A model generated the notes under the pieces. The model saw nothing but the letters and a program-made list of their open reading frames with translations, was not told the DNA's origin and did no database searches. Made by a program: the position numbers and the translations under genes. A stretch of DNA of 64,000 nt from Chelonoidis abingdonii (lineage: Eukaryota; Chordata; Testudines; Testudinidae): assembly GCF_003597395.2 (NCBI RefSeq), contig NC_133774.1, positions 46,526,986 to 46,590,985 of the forward strand. The letters run 5' to 3'. Positions 36,306 to 47,260 of this stretch are shown piece by piece. The stretch's first letter is position 1. The number at the start of each line of letters is the position of its first letter.

Positions 36306-37904
36306 TAATTAATAATAGATGGAGCTCCTGGAGTCAGATTCTTCAACAATCTCCCCGCCCCACACGCACATACTTTTTCTAACTCCCCTGCTCTCAAGGT
36401 TGGACATAGAGTAGATAGTACAGCTTCACAGTTTCTTTTTTTCTGTAACACCATGTACTGGTTGACACTAGAGCAGTGAACTGGTCCAAGAGTAAACATC
36501 AGAGATAAGTGTTTATAGGAATCAGACATTCTAAGGCTGTAAACGGAAATAAACACTATTTTAGAAGGATTACTCTTCTCTAAGGGTTCTTTTCACTGTA
36601 TGCTACAGGGCTTGGTCATTAAGTAAAAAAAAACCCTCTCCTCTCTCAGCTTCCATATCTCCATCCTTTGCTTTCTGTATTCCCAGAGTTTAGTCCTCCT
36701 GTCTCTTCGTCCTCTTATATCTCATCTCCATCCTTCTCACTTTGTGTCTCCTCTTCCTCGCTTTCCTCTGTGTTCTCAGGATCAGTTCTGATTTTAGTAT
36801 TGTTCTTCCCAATGCTGTTCAGCATGGTTCGTTGACAGAATCCTTTTCTTTGATATGATCCCATATTAACACTCTTCTGTACATCAGAGGTACTTTCTCC
36901 GACAGAGTGGTAAGTTTTGGGGTACTTCCACATCACTGTAGAAAACCAGCAGTGAAAAAAAATGTAATCAAAGGATTTTTATAAATGGACAATAGTGTGA
37001 ATATATCTGAAACCTACAAAGTTTGGATGGGTTTGCTGTTTAGTCTAATTCAGTCTACAAATGATACTCCCCTTGACCATTCTTAAGCTTTTGCATCTTC
37101 TCCAAAATGTCTCTAATAGTTTCCAAGGCTCTTCACATACTAAATCAGTCCTTCATTTTGAGCCAAATATTTTTTCTTCTGCTTGCCAAACTATACGTTG
37201 TTTGATAATTATTTGGATACAACAGCCTCTTTGGTTACACTTTCCGCTATCCTGTTTTGTCTGCCCAGTCTACATTCTATTCTTGTAACCTTTTGTATTA
37301 TGTTCATGGGACACATCCAAGATTTTATTTGTTGAGATGAGCCAAAGGGAATTTTTCAGGAGGAAAAAATCCCTTAATTCTAACAATCAGTAGCAGATTT
37401 CAAATATATAAATGGTAAAAATAATTTTATGTGATACTATTTAGGATTATAGTACTCCTACATTAAGGAACTAGTAGTGAAAACTGCTCACACAAGTGAA
37501 TGCAGACAAAATTAATAATGAAGAGAATTCAGAGACTGTATGTTGTTTTTTTTAAAAAGCATTGTGTAAGCCTTTCTCTTCAATATACTTCATTTGATCA
37601 TTGAGCTTCCTGTTTGTATTGTGCACTGCAAAGGATTAGTTTGTGTGAGTAATATTGATGAATGGTTTGTGATATAATTTCAAACTGAGAAAACAAGACC
37701 CTGTAATTGGATCCACGTGGAGCCCACAGAAGTCAAAAGGACTGTGTGGGTGCAAGAGTCTACTAGCCCAGATCCAACTGTAGGATCAGGGACTAATTAT
37801 CAGTTCATACGTGGAGTCTTGTGTACAGAGGAACCAATGCCATTCTTGCATAATAGCTACATCAATAAACACTTATGATTATAAATAATATCCTCTGGAC
37901 CATT
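36306..37904. other. Intergenic sequence around an exon-like stretch
   Basis: Apart from the minus-strand exon-like frame at 36715-36935 and a degenerate hairpin near 37700-37790, I see no feature here. Confidence 0.4.
36715..36935 (-). other. Unrecognised exon-like open frame with good splice acceptor
   Basis: On the minus strand a pyrimidine-rich stretch ending GGTTTTCTACAG comes just before a frame of about 72 residues. It starts MWKYPKTYHSV, passes through QRKGFCQRTMLNSIGKNN and ends in an acidic tail (ENTEESEEEETQSEKDGDEI) before TAA. The tail looks like a real protein C-terminus, and acidic codons continue after the stop. I do not recognise the protein. It could be a terminal exon of an unnamed gene, a pseudogene piece or chance. 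It lies between ARSB and the CpG island, on the strand opposite to ARSB. Confidence 0.25.
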
Positions 37905-38480
37905 AATGTTGATTTTCAACATTAATTGGTGCACTGGGGAAATTCCAGAAGACTGGAAGAAAGTTAAATGTTATGCTGATTTTTTTTTAAAAGGGTAAAT
38001 GTGATGAACTGGGTAATTATACTTCTGTGAGCCTGACATCGAACCTTGGCAAGATAATGGAGCAGCTGATATGGGGCTTGATTAATATAGAATTAAAGGA
38101 GGGTAATATAATTAATGCAAATCAACCTGGGTTTATGGAAGACAGATCTTGTCAAACTAACTTGAGATTACAAGTTTGGTTGTTAAAGGTAACTTTGATA
38201 TGATGTCTTTAGACGTCTGTAAGGTGTTTGATTTGGTACTGCACGACATTCTGATTAAAAAACTAGAATGATATAACATTAACATGCCATATATGAACTG
38301 GATTAAAAACTGGCTAACTCCATCATTCTCCATCATTGACAATTTTAAAATCAAGACTGGATTATATTTTGCTGTAAACATCCAATTAAGAATTATTTTG
38401 GAGGCAGTTCTATGGTCCGTTATATAGGAGGTCAGACTAGATGATCACAATGGTCCCTTCTGGTCTTGAAATCTATGAAT
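37905..38480 (+). mobile_element. CR1 LINE 3' fragment (plus)
   Basis: Contains decayed reverse transcriptase phrases ('ggtaattatacttctgtgag' as an NY.SVSLTS theme, 'aatcaacctgggtttatgg', 'gtgtttgatttggtactgca' as a KVFDLVLH theme). It ends with the CR1 tail 'gaggtcagactagatgatca' followed by 'caatggtcccttctggtctt'. There are many stops. Confidence 0.85.
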
Positions 38481-39358
38481 TCTCTCCAAAATATAACACC
38501 AGAAAAGACACTAAGCTATTTTTTATTTTACTTTTGAACAGTTCATGGTATTTGAATTTTATTATTTCTTTGTCTCTGAGTAAGTTTGAAATTCTGTTAT
38601 AGTTTAAGTGCACTGCTCCAAAAAAGTAAAACAAAACAAAACTTGCCATGCAAGTACTGAGTATGGACTTTTGAAGTTCCCTTCAGTCATTTTACATACT
38701 GCTCTTCCAAGCCTAAGAATTACTATTTTAGCTCAACATAGTCAAAAAGTTAAAGACCGCTGATCCTGACATTGCAGCAGTCTGTGGGAAGTTTCTGGCA
38801 ATTACCATTTCTGAGTCTGGATATAATTCTCTCACAAGTGTTGCAGTAAACCAAGTCCTATTCAAGGAGCTCAGATGTCCATTCTTTTGTTTTCCTCATA
38901 AAATATGTCTGACTTTTAGCACTATCCAGCTTTCTGTTGACTCAGTTGATAACCTAAACTTGTTTTTCCAAAGGCAATCACGACCCCAGACAAAAGCTGT
39001 TCCAGTGCATCAAAAAGACATGTTTAACCATGTAATTTAAATATGATTAATATTTGCATTGTTTTGAAAATATCAAGCACTGTATAAATGGTGAATGTTA
39101 TATATATAGTATACTAACCTTGGGCCCAATCCTGCAACCTTTGCTTACGTGAGTAGCTTTTCTGTTCACAGATAGCTCCATTTAAATCAATGAACCTGTC
39201 ACCAAACATAATCAAAGAGATGTTATTTACATCTCTCTCTTCCAGCTGACTTTTCTGTGCTCCTACACAGAGACTCTATCTGAATCCAGCCCAGTGAGAT
39301 TATGAATAGGGACTGATTGCCTGATTAGAGGATTTGGCTCCTTATTTGTACAATATTA

Positions 39359-39430
39359 GGGCCTGATCAAAAGCCCATTTGACTGGAATGACTTCCATTG
39401 TCTGAAATGGGCTTTGGATCAGACTCCTAG
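39359..39430. repeat. Near-palindromic hairpin repeat
   Basis: GGGCCTGATCAAAAGCCCAT pairs with AAATGGGCTTTGGATCAGAC. It is the closest relative in the window of 9083-9142. Confidence 0.7.
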
Positions 39431-40374
39431 TGGGGATGTTTTCCCCTTAATAAATTCTGATATCCTAGCAATTAAATAGAAAAGCCAGAGGGGTGGAGTG
39501 ATGACATGTAAGTAAAGTAGAAAATGTTAAAATAATGTGTTACTCTAACATAAATCTGTTATTTTTAAACTTTCTAAGTCACCAGCTTCCCTTACCTTGC
39601 ATATTCCTACAATGACATTTTTAATTTCAGAATTAGCTCTTTCCCTGCTGATCCTTTTACCAGAAATATCTTGGTAGTGTGTTCTACCTCATCCGGTGGG
39701 ATACGTTTGAAATGATATTTTAGGAAAATAACACAGTCTTGAGAGGTGTGGAGTGCCCTCAACTTCCATGGGAATGGAAAGTGCTGAGCACCTCGTAGAA
39801 GGCATTCAGCACCTCAAAGGATCAGTCTTTGAGGGAGCTAATTTTAATTATATAAATAATTGCACATTATATCAAATATCTAATCATTGGAATCCAGAGA
39901 GGATTCCAAGATCCTCTGGAGGAGAGGGTTGAGAATGTTAATTTCCATGAGATCAGCATCCTACCCTTGACGGATAAATACTAATTGTCCCATCCTACAG
40001 GCCTACCATAAACATAACTGCCAGAGCTAGATTTTGGTCTCTAAAATAAAAAAGACAATTATTTTTTTGAAAATCTCATTGTTCTAGTCTCAGTTCCATT
40101 TACTGTGAACCTCTGTTCATACAATTAACATATTCTTGATACACTGTCATTTATTTACGCTCATTATTGATTACCTTTATTAAATTACTTGATCACTTAA
40201 TATTATTTGGGAGTTTTTAGATCATCAATAACAAGTGGGGGGAAATATATCTCCTAGAAAATCCCATATAAAATATTTGTAATGCTATCCTGTTATCTTC
40301 CAGCTTTATGTTAACTGTATTACTTGCCTTTGGAGATATTACACCAAGGCTCTGACACATTCTTATCCTCTAGA

Positions 40375-40501
40375 AATGACATAATCTGTCTAGATGCTTC
40401 ACGAAAAATTATTACCAAAACCAGTAATATCCTATACTTACAGAGACTGGCTCACCGCAAATATGGAGTCTGGAATGCAAGAGAATTTAAAGCCTTTCAA
40501 G
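40375..40501 (+). other. Unrecognised exon-like open stretch
   Basis: An acceptor-like ATTCTTATCCTCTAG precedes about 41 codons with protein-like content (NDIICLDASRKIITK, then LQRLAHRKYGVWNAREF), ending at CAAG|GTTAGC, a weak donor. The open frame continues upstream to an in-frame TAA at 40312. I do not recognise it; it may be chance or a decayed exon. Confidence 0.15.
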
Positions 40502-41792
40502 GTTAGCAATTTTTCAGTTACATTCCTTTTGTATTATCCATAAATAATATTGTGGTACTCCTTCCATTTATCTGAAGTCTCCAGGGTTAAAATGCACTTT
40601 ACACAAATGTTTATTTTTGGACAGGCCTGCTGAATTGTCTTCCATTGTATGCTAAAGTAGTTACTTTCTGTGAGGTCAAAGAGAGTTCAGCTTTAGAAAT
40701 AAACTTATTTTGCAGTAGTAGAATGATCTGTTTGTCCTTAAAGGGAACAAGCAAAATCTCTTCAGTAGAAAAAATGTTTTTAGAATATTTTTATTTATAA
40801 CTTTTTCAGGATGAAAGAAAAACTTATATAATGCATAGATGAAAGTCTGGGTAATAAATACAGACATTAAACCATATACTTGGTTTTAGGAAGTGTGCAC
40901 ACCTGTATATATGTTTCTTGTTTCTATGTTCTGCTTCCTCCCTTTCTTCCCCTTCCCCTCATACGTTTAAGAAAACATTGTTGGGGCTGGGGTTTTTAAA
41001 CTACTAGTTACAAATCAGGCCTAGAATCTACAATTGGATCCACACAGGGATCGCTGTATCCATATGTAGCCCCATGGAAGTCAGTGGAGCCCTGTTGGAA
41101 GCACAAGGGTATGTTTGCACCCATCCACTTGCAAGATCAGAAAGTAAAAGTGTAATCCAGGATTTAGTCTTTGTGGGGGTTTTTAGTGAATGTAGTGGTC
41201 ATGAAAGGTGCAGACTGATAGCTCTGAAAACAGAACCCTCCAATTATTCACAGGACCAGGACAGATCAGGCTAAAGCAAAGCAAACTTCTCCACATTAGC
41301 GTGGCACCTCAACCTTATCCTAAAGGGTATGTCTCTGGGATGAGAGGGTCTATTTACTGATTTAGGTGCTGGTCTAGTTCTTGCAACTGCTAACAAGTCT
41401 GTCAACTGATGCCAGTTTTGAGGTGAGTTGTGTGATATATACACCTTTCCACTTACAGCTGGATTGAGACCATAATACATTTCATATATGTCTGGAACAT
41501 CTATCAAGCCACTTTTGATTTGGGCTTAATTTGAACTGGTAGCCTTGTATGCGGCCTTAGGGTTATATTCCTTTACAGGTCTCCTTTTCTGAGAAGAGGA
41601 AGGTTGAACAATGATGTAAGATAAGTTTTAAGGAAACATTTTATTTGCTTTAGAAAGAGCTATTGCATGCTCATAGTTGAAATATACATTCAGATAGCTT
41701 CTTCACTAGTAAAAAAAACAAAAACTATTTTACTGCATTCCTGGAGTAGCAGGAAAATAGGGCATAATGAACAAAGTGAACTGATACCTCTC

Positions 41793-41868
41793 AGGCCCAG
41801 ATCCTTAGAGGTATTTAGGAACCCAATGCCCAGAAGTTAGGTGCCTAAACACCTTCAAAGATCTAGGA
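41793..41868. repeat. Hairpin repeat
   Basis: 'ggcccagatccttagaggta' pairs with 'caccttcaaagatctagg', and 'taggaacccaat' faces 'agttaggtgccta'. It belongs to the palindrome series. Confidence 0.6.
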
Positions 41869-41930
41869 CTCAAACTGTGGTGATAGGCCTGATCTAAGAG
41901 CCTAGATATATAAATAGATAGGACTTGATT

Positions 41931-42060
41931 CTTGGTTATTCTGCACCGTGTGTTGTCATTTACACTAGTGCAAAGTAGGTGTAAAACACTGTCAAATCAG
42001 AATGGTATTGCACTGGTGTAAATGACTACACATGGTGCAAGACAATGAAGAATTTGGTCC
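41931..42060. repeat. 130-bp near-palindrome
   Basis: 'ggacttgattcttggttatt' pairs with the end 'gacaatgaagaatttggtcc'; further in, 'gtcatttacactagtgcaa' pairs with 'ttgcactggtgtaaatgac'. It is one of the best-preserved hairpins in the window. Confidence 0.75.
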
Positions 42061-42484
42061 CAACACTTAAATCACAGAAAAATCTAAGATTAAAAGGTTA
42101 GGATGCTGTAAAATTGTATTTTGTATCTAAATTACTTTATCTGGTTAGTGTAAATAAAGGACTCAACCTCTGTTTCCTAACTTCAGGAGTATTCAAAATT
42201 ATCCTCAGGTTCATAAGGAAACATTACAAAAATCAGAGCATTTGAGATATATTGCAATATGTCCACTGCAGGACCATATTGGTCAGTTTTCACAATAGAA
42301 ATAGGGAAACAGTTCACAAGAAAACGTTTACTATAAAATATAATCTGGTTTACATTAATTTACATTCCATATGTTGCTGCCATTATTATGGGTGCAGTAG
42401 TTAATAACAGCATATAATTATTTTGAAGTGGTATAAATGGCTAAAATAGAAGTTAAGGCTGTTCCAGCATGTATTAGCCTGAAC

Positions 42485-42596
42485 TAGGGTGACTAGAGAG
42501 CAAGTGTGAAAAATCAGGAGGGTATAGTTGCCTATATAAGACAAAGTCCTTAATATCAGGATGGTCCTGATAATATCAAGACATCTGGTCATCCTA
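42485..42596. mobile_element. Short hAT-type MITE with 8-bp duplication
   Basis: The ends TAGGGTGACTAGA and TCTGGTCATCCTA are inverted repeats. The flanks are GCCTGAAC (42477-42484) and GACTGAAC (42597-42604), one mismatch in 8. At 112 bp it cannot code for transposase. Confidence 0.85.
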
Positions 42597-42924
42597 GACT
42601 GAACCCTCACACAACTTTTTCCTGCAAATATTTTCAGGAGTTTTGAATATTGTCATTAATGGTCAGACTGTATGTGCTTGAAGTTGGACAAAAACAGAGC
42701 TTAGAAATTACAAAAGATTTGCAGTTATTGGGAAAAAAAGTGCTGTCATCTTGACACAGTTTCTTTAAAACTGGGCTCCTCTTTACAACTGGAAAATGTT
42801 CTATTAGGATTTTAAAGGACGAGAGAACACTGTGGGGAGAATTAGTAAGAGAAAAGCTCACACTGACTTTGAATGCCAGCACAAAGTGTAAGTGGTAACC
42901 TCTCTAACAATTCAGCTATCACAT

Positions 42925-44960
42925 AGTAACATATCTTAGAACATACCCGGTCAAACCAAAGGTCCATCAAGACCAGTATCCTGTCCTCTGACACTGGCCA
43001 ATGGCAAGTGCCCCAAAGGAAATGAAAAGACAGGTTATCATCAAGTGATCCATGCCCTGTCACCCAATCCCAGCTTCTGGCAAACAGAGGCTAGGGACAC
43101 CGTTCCTGCTCATCCTGGCTAATAGCAATTGATGACCTATCTTCTAGGATTCTATCTAGCTCCCTTTTGAACCCTGTTATAGTATTGGCTTTCACAGCAC
43201 CCTCTGGCAAGGAGTTCCAGAGGTTGACAGTGCATTGCGTGAAAAAATATTTTCTTGTGTTTGTTTTAAACCTGCTACCTATTCATTTCATTTGGTGGCC
43301 CCTTGTTCTTGTATTATGAGGAGGAGTAAATAACACTTCCTTATTTACTTTCTTTATACCACTCATGATTTTATAGACCTCTATCATATCCCTCCTTAGT
43401 TGCCTCTTTTCCAATCTGAAAAGCCCAGTCTTATTAATCTCTCCTCATATGGAAGCCGATCCATACCAGTAATCATTTTTGTTGCCCTTTTCTGAACCTT
43501 TTCCAATTCCAATATATCTTTTTTGAGATGGAGCTACCACATTGGTATGCAGTATTCAAGGTGTGGGCGTACCATGGATTTATATAGAGGCAATATATTT
43601 TCTGTCTTATTATCTATCCCTTTCTTGATGATTCCCAACATTGTTCGCTTTTTTGACTGCCACTGCACACTGAGTGAATGATTTCATCGAACTTTCCAGA
43701 ATGACTCCAAGATCTTTTTCTTGAGTGGTAACAGCTAATTTAGATCCCATCATTGTATATGTATAGGTTTCAGAGTAGCAGCCATGTTAGTCTGTATTAG
43801 CAGAAAGAACAGGAGTGCTTGTGGCACCTTAGAGACTAACGAATTTATGTGAGCATAAGCTTTTGTGGGCTACAGCCCACTTAATCAGATGCACATGAAA
43901 GCTTATGCTCAAATAAATTTGCTAGTCTCTAAGGTGCCAGAAGTACCTGCTGTTCTTTTTGTATATGTATAGTTAAGATTATGTTTTCCAATGTGTATCT
44001 TTTTCATTTATCAACATTAAATTTCATCTGCCATTTTGTTGCCCAGTCACCCGGTTTTGTGAGATCCTTTTGTAGTTCTTCACAATCTGCCTGGAACTTA
44101 ACTATCTTGAGTAGTTTTATATCATCTGCAAATTTTGCCATCTCCCTAATTACCCCTTCTTCCAGATCGTTTATGAATATGTTAAATAGGACTGGACCCA
44201 GTACGATCCTGGGGGCCACACTTTTACCTCTCTCCTTCATGAAAACTGACCATTTACTTTGCCTGTTGTTTCCTATCTTTTAACCATTACCATCCATGAG
44301 GAACCTCCTCTTATCCCTGACTGCTTACTTTGCTTAAGAGCATTTGCGTGAGGGACTTGTCAACACTTTGAAAATCTAAATACACAATACACTGGATCTC
44401 CTTGTCCACAGCTTGTTGACCTCCTAAAATCTAGGTAGATTGGTGAGCGATGATTCCCTTTAACAAAGAACCATGTTGACTATTTCCCAACAAATTATGT
44501 TCATCTATGTGTCTGACAATTTTGTTCTTTACAATAGTTTCAACCAATTTGCCTAATACTGAAGTGAGGCTTACTGGGCTGCAGTTGCCAGGGTCACCTC
44601 TGGAGTCCTTTTTAAACATTGGTGTCACATTAGCTATCCTCCAGTCATTTGGTACAGAAGCTGATTTAAATGATAGGTTTCAGACTACAGTTAGTAGTCC
44701 TGCAATTTCACATTTGAGTTCCTTCAGAACACTTGGCTGAATACCATCAGGGCCTGGAGACTTATTACTGTTTGGTTTATAAATTTGGGACAGTGCCTCA
44801 GATCTGTCACCCAAAAAGAAAGGCCCAGGGTTGGGAATCTCCCTCACATCCTCAACAGTGAAGACCAATGCAAAGAATTCTTTTAGTTTCTCCACAATGG
44901 CCTTATCGTCTTTGAGTGCTCCTTTAGCCACTATAACTATAGTAGCATAAGTCAACCATG
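42925..44960 (-). mobile_element. CR1 LINE, 2-kb 3' half (minus), decayed
   Basis: The 3' end lies at the low-coordinate side. In the N-to-C order of the reverse transcriptase, minus-strand frames give NKSPGPDGIQPSVLKEL (44680-44955), FKKDSRGDPGNCSPVSLTSV with KLVETIVKN (44431-44628), and VLGPVLFNIFINDLEEGV with KFADD in the catalytic box (44004-44240). CR1 copies itself by target-primed reverse transcription, and 5' truncation as here is normal. Stops and frameshifts separate the frames. A foldback element (43766-43960) is inserted in the 3' part. Confidence 0.93.
43766..43960. mobile_element. Foldback element with perfect 11-bp duplication, inside CR1
   Basis: It starts GGTTTCAGAGTAGCAGCCAT and its arms 'cttgtggcaccttagagact' and 'agtctctaaggtgccagaag' are inverted, enclosing 'gagcataagcttttgtggg' and its partner. 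GTATATGTATA lies on both sides (43755-43765, 43961-43971), and removing one copy rejoins the CR1 sequence. It is younger than the CR1 copy and not coding. Confidence 0.92.
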
Positions 44961-46019
44961 TAGTCTCTGTATGGTGGGTGTAAAATTTCTTTACAAAAAA
45001 GGTTTTAAGAGATAATTAGTTTTGTGCCAAACTAAATAGCAGTGAAATAACTAATATTAGACTTGCTCTTGCTACCCTTGAAGCCAAGGGCAGAACTCTT
45101 AACAATGCCAACTGGAGGAGGAATGACTCTAATGTTGGTACTTAAATAGTCATTGCTGTGTGTCAGGGTTAACACTATATTGAGTTACATAAGGCAGCTC
45201 ATAGCTCTCTTTTTCTCTCAGCAGTCATTGGGGATATATTTATAAACATTGTCTCTTGTGTGCATGAATAATCATAGGCAAATGCTAGAATATATATATT
45301 TACATGCACAAGTCGAACACAAATTAAGAACAGATGGATTTTGCAGAGGTATGTTCTGTCATTTGTGTAACAAGTCATGATCGCACAGGTCGAGGTCAGC
45401 TTGAGGATCCTTTGAAAATATGATAGCCCGGGGGGGGGGGGGCACTGTTGTTTACACCCAAAAGGGTTTAGCATGTTGCTATGTGCATGCTTAAGGAACA
45501 ATCCTGCAAACAGTCACTACTGCAGATGTTTACTCTTGTACACAGTCTCATAGATATCAGTGGGATTCTGCAGCATAGTAAAGGTAATCAAGACCGCATT
45601 GTCCATTTGGGCAGAGACTGAGTCATGTATCCTTTCTAATACAGAGCCCAGAACCAATGCTTAATAATAGTAGCCAAAATACTTTGCAATATTTAATAAG
45701 TTACTAACAAACAAAAAACCTGACCAAGGAGTAGCAGGCTCCGTATACAGCACTATGGACTCTTCTGGTTTTGCTGCCTGAGGGTGCTCTGCAGCCCGAG
45801 CGAGGACACTCATTCCTTCAGTGTTATTCCAAGGTAAGCATCCAGGTCTGGGCCCCTAGGATTTGTCACCCTTCTCTGAGCAGCACTTGGCAAGGAGGCA
45901 ACCCTCCCGTTGCATTAAGCAGTGAAAGGTAGGAGGGGTGGGAGAGAACTCTCTGGAAAGTCCCAGCTCTGGGAGGAAGGTTTCCTCCCTCCAGGCAGCT
46001 CTCTCATGACTGATTCTTT
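44961..46019. other. Intergenic sequence before the CpG island
   Basis: Contains a G run at 45430-45442 and a half-hairpin near 45500-45600 ('caatcctgcaaacagtcac'). No supported gene. Confidence 0.4.
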
Positions 46020-46269
46020 TCAGCTGCAGCGCTTCGCTAGCACGTTGCTAGTGCGTGGGCGAGTCCGAGCCTGGGAGTCCTGAAACCCCGCGGCGCGCAG
46101 CCTTTTTCTCGGTTCCATCTGTGAACTCTTATTGTGTCTGTCTGCCAGGCTCCTCCTCCCAGTGCGCCGCCGTCCCGCCGCGGCCCCAGGGGCTCCTGGT
46201 AGCGCTACGCGTACGCTCCTCTTGGGGCACCCCCACGTCGTTCTCTCCCCTGACCACCCTGCTGAGCCT

Positions 46270-46845
46270 CCCAATGAACCTGCATTTCCTCTGCAGGAAA
46301 CCCCATACCTCCCCTTTACGCTGGGACACCCCCANNNNNNNNNNNNNNNNNNNNNNNNNNNNNNNNNNNNNNNNNNNNNNNNNNNNNNNNNNNNNNNNNN
46401 NNNNNNNNNNNNNNNNNNNNNNNNNNNNNNNNNNNNNNNNNNNNNNNNNNNNNNNNNNNNNNNNNNNNNNNNNNNNNNNNNNNNNNNNNNNNNNNNNNNN
46501 NNNNNNNNNNNNNNNNNNNNNNCCTCAGGACAGGCTCCCTTTACCCTGGCACACCCCCTGACTCTTTCAGCGCCCCCCACTACACCCCCTTTACCCTAGG
46601 GTACCCCATCTCCCCTTCACTCCCTATTGTACACACTGCCTCAGGACACCCTCATCCCCTCACTACCCTCCCTCCCTAGGGCACCCCCACTGCACCCTTT
46701 CCCCTCTACCTCAGGCCACTCCCGTCCCCTCTCCAGCCCCCCGTGCCACACTAGGTCACCCCTGTCATTGCACCCTCTCTAACCACGGTCACCCCCACAC
46801 TCCCTTTCAGCCCTTCTAGCTCAGGACGCCCCCTACCCCGTGATA
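46270..46845. repeat. C-rich degenerate tandem repeat around the gap
   Basis: Repeated units of the type CCCTTTACCCTGGCACACCC occur on both sides of the gap (46312-46334, 46538-46557, 46586-46606 and weaker later ones). It is poor in CpG compared with its flanks. The apparent frames running through the gap are not genes. Confidence 0.6.
46335..46522. other. Assembly gap (188 N)
   Basis: A run of N inside the C-rich repeat. The true length may differ from 188. Confidence 0.99.
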
Positions 46846-46950
46846 CGCCCCATCGCTTCCTCTACCCCGAGGAAACCCTTGCCCGGTTACACCTCCCGGT
46901 CTTGTCGGCGACCCCTAGCCCGGCAGGCGCGCCTCTGTCTGGCCCTGGCT

Positions 46951-47258
46951 GGTGGCGGCGATGGCGGAGCGGGGGACGTCAGTGTAAGTGGGCCGGTCCT
47001 GGGCTGGGCAGGGGACAGCCTCCTCCCTCCCTCCGGCTGCAGGGAAGCAGCAGGGTCCGCGCTAAGCTCCCAGCCCTGTGCCTCGGTGAATGGTCCGGGT
47101 GCGACTGGGGGGCGGGGGAACCCGGCCGCCGGGGCAAAGGCAGGGCCCGGGGAGCCCGAGTGAGAGGAGTGCCAGCTCTCTGTGCCGCCTGGCATCGGGG
47201 ATTACCAGCCCGGGGAGCCTGCAGAGCCGCAGCACTGAAGTTGCAAGGGGCAGGCGGG
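46951..47258 (+). other. Candidate non-coding first exon in the CpG island
   Basis: Two consensus donors occur: CAGT|GTAAGT (GT at 46984) and GGCGG|GTAAGT (GT at 47259). A transcript starting near the YY1/CRE pair could use either. Where the start lies is a guess. There is no long open frame starting with a good initiation context, so the exon would be 5' UTR. Confidence 0.35.
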
Positions 47259-47260
47259 TA

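Larger units (their letters stand above)
38481..41792. other. Intergenic sequence, hairpins and one exon-like stretch
   Basis: Holds the hairpin 39359-39430, a half-hairpin at 39120-39200 ('gggcccaatcctgcaac'), and an exon-like stretch at 40375-40501. Nothing else is supported. Confidence 0.4.
46020..47260 (+). promoter_or_regulatory. CpG island, probable promoter of the next gene (LHFPL2 candidate)
   Basis: CpG is dense at 46020-46215 (for example 'cccgcggcgcgcagcc', 'cgctacgcgtacgctcc') and 46850-47260, and rare almost everywhere else outside transposons. GATGGCGG at 46960-46967 fits YY1 and GACGTCA at 46975-46981 fits a CRE/ATF site. No TATA box is seen. In mammals LHFPL2 starts downstream of the ARSB 3' end on the same strand, so this may be its promoter. 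No coding exon of that gene is visible here, so the gene name is inferred from gene order only. Confidence 0.65.

Noticed and set aside
46020..46599. Open frames of 155-186 codons on both strands through the CpG island
   Set aside because: They run through the N gap, which removes stops, and the rest is GC-rich sequence where stops are rare. No motif is recognisable.
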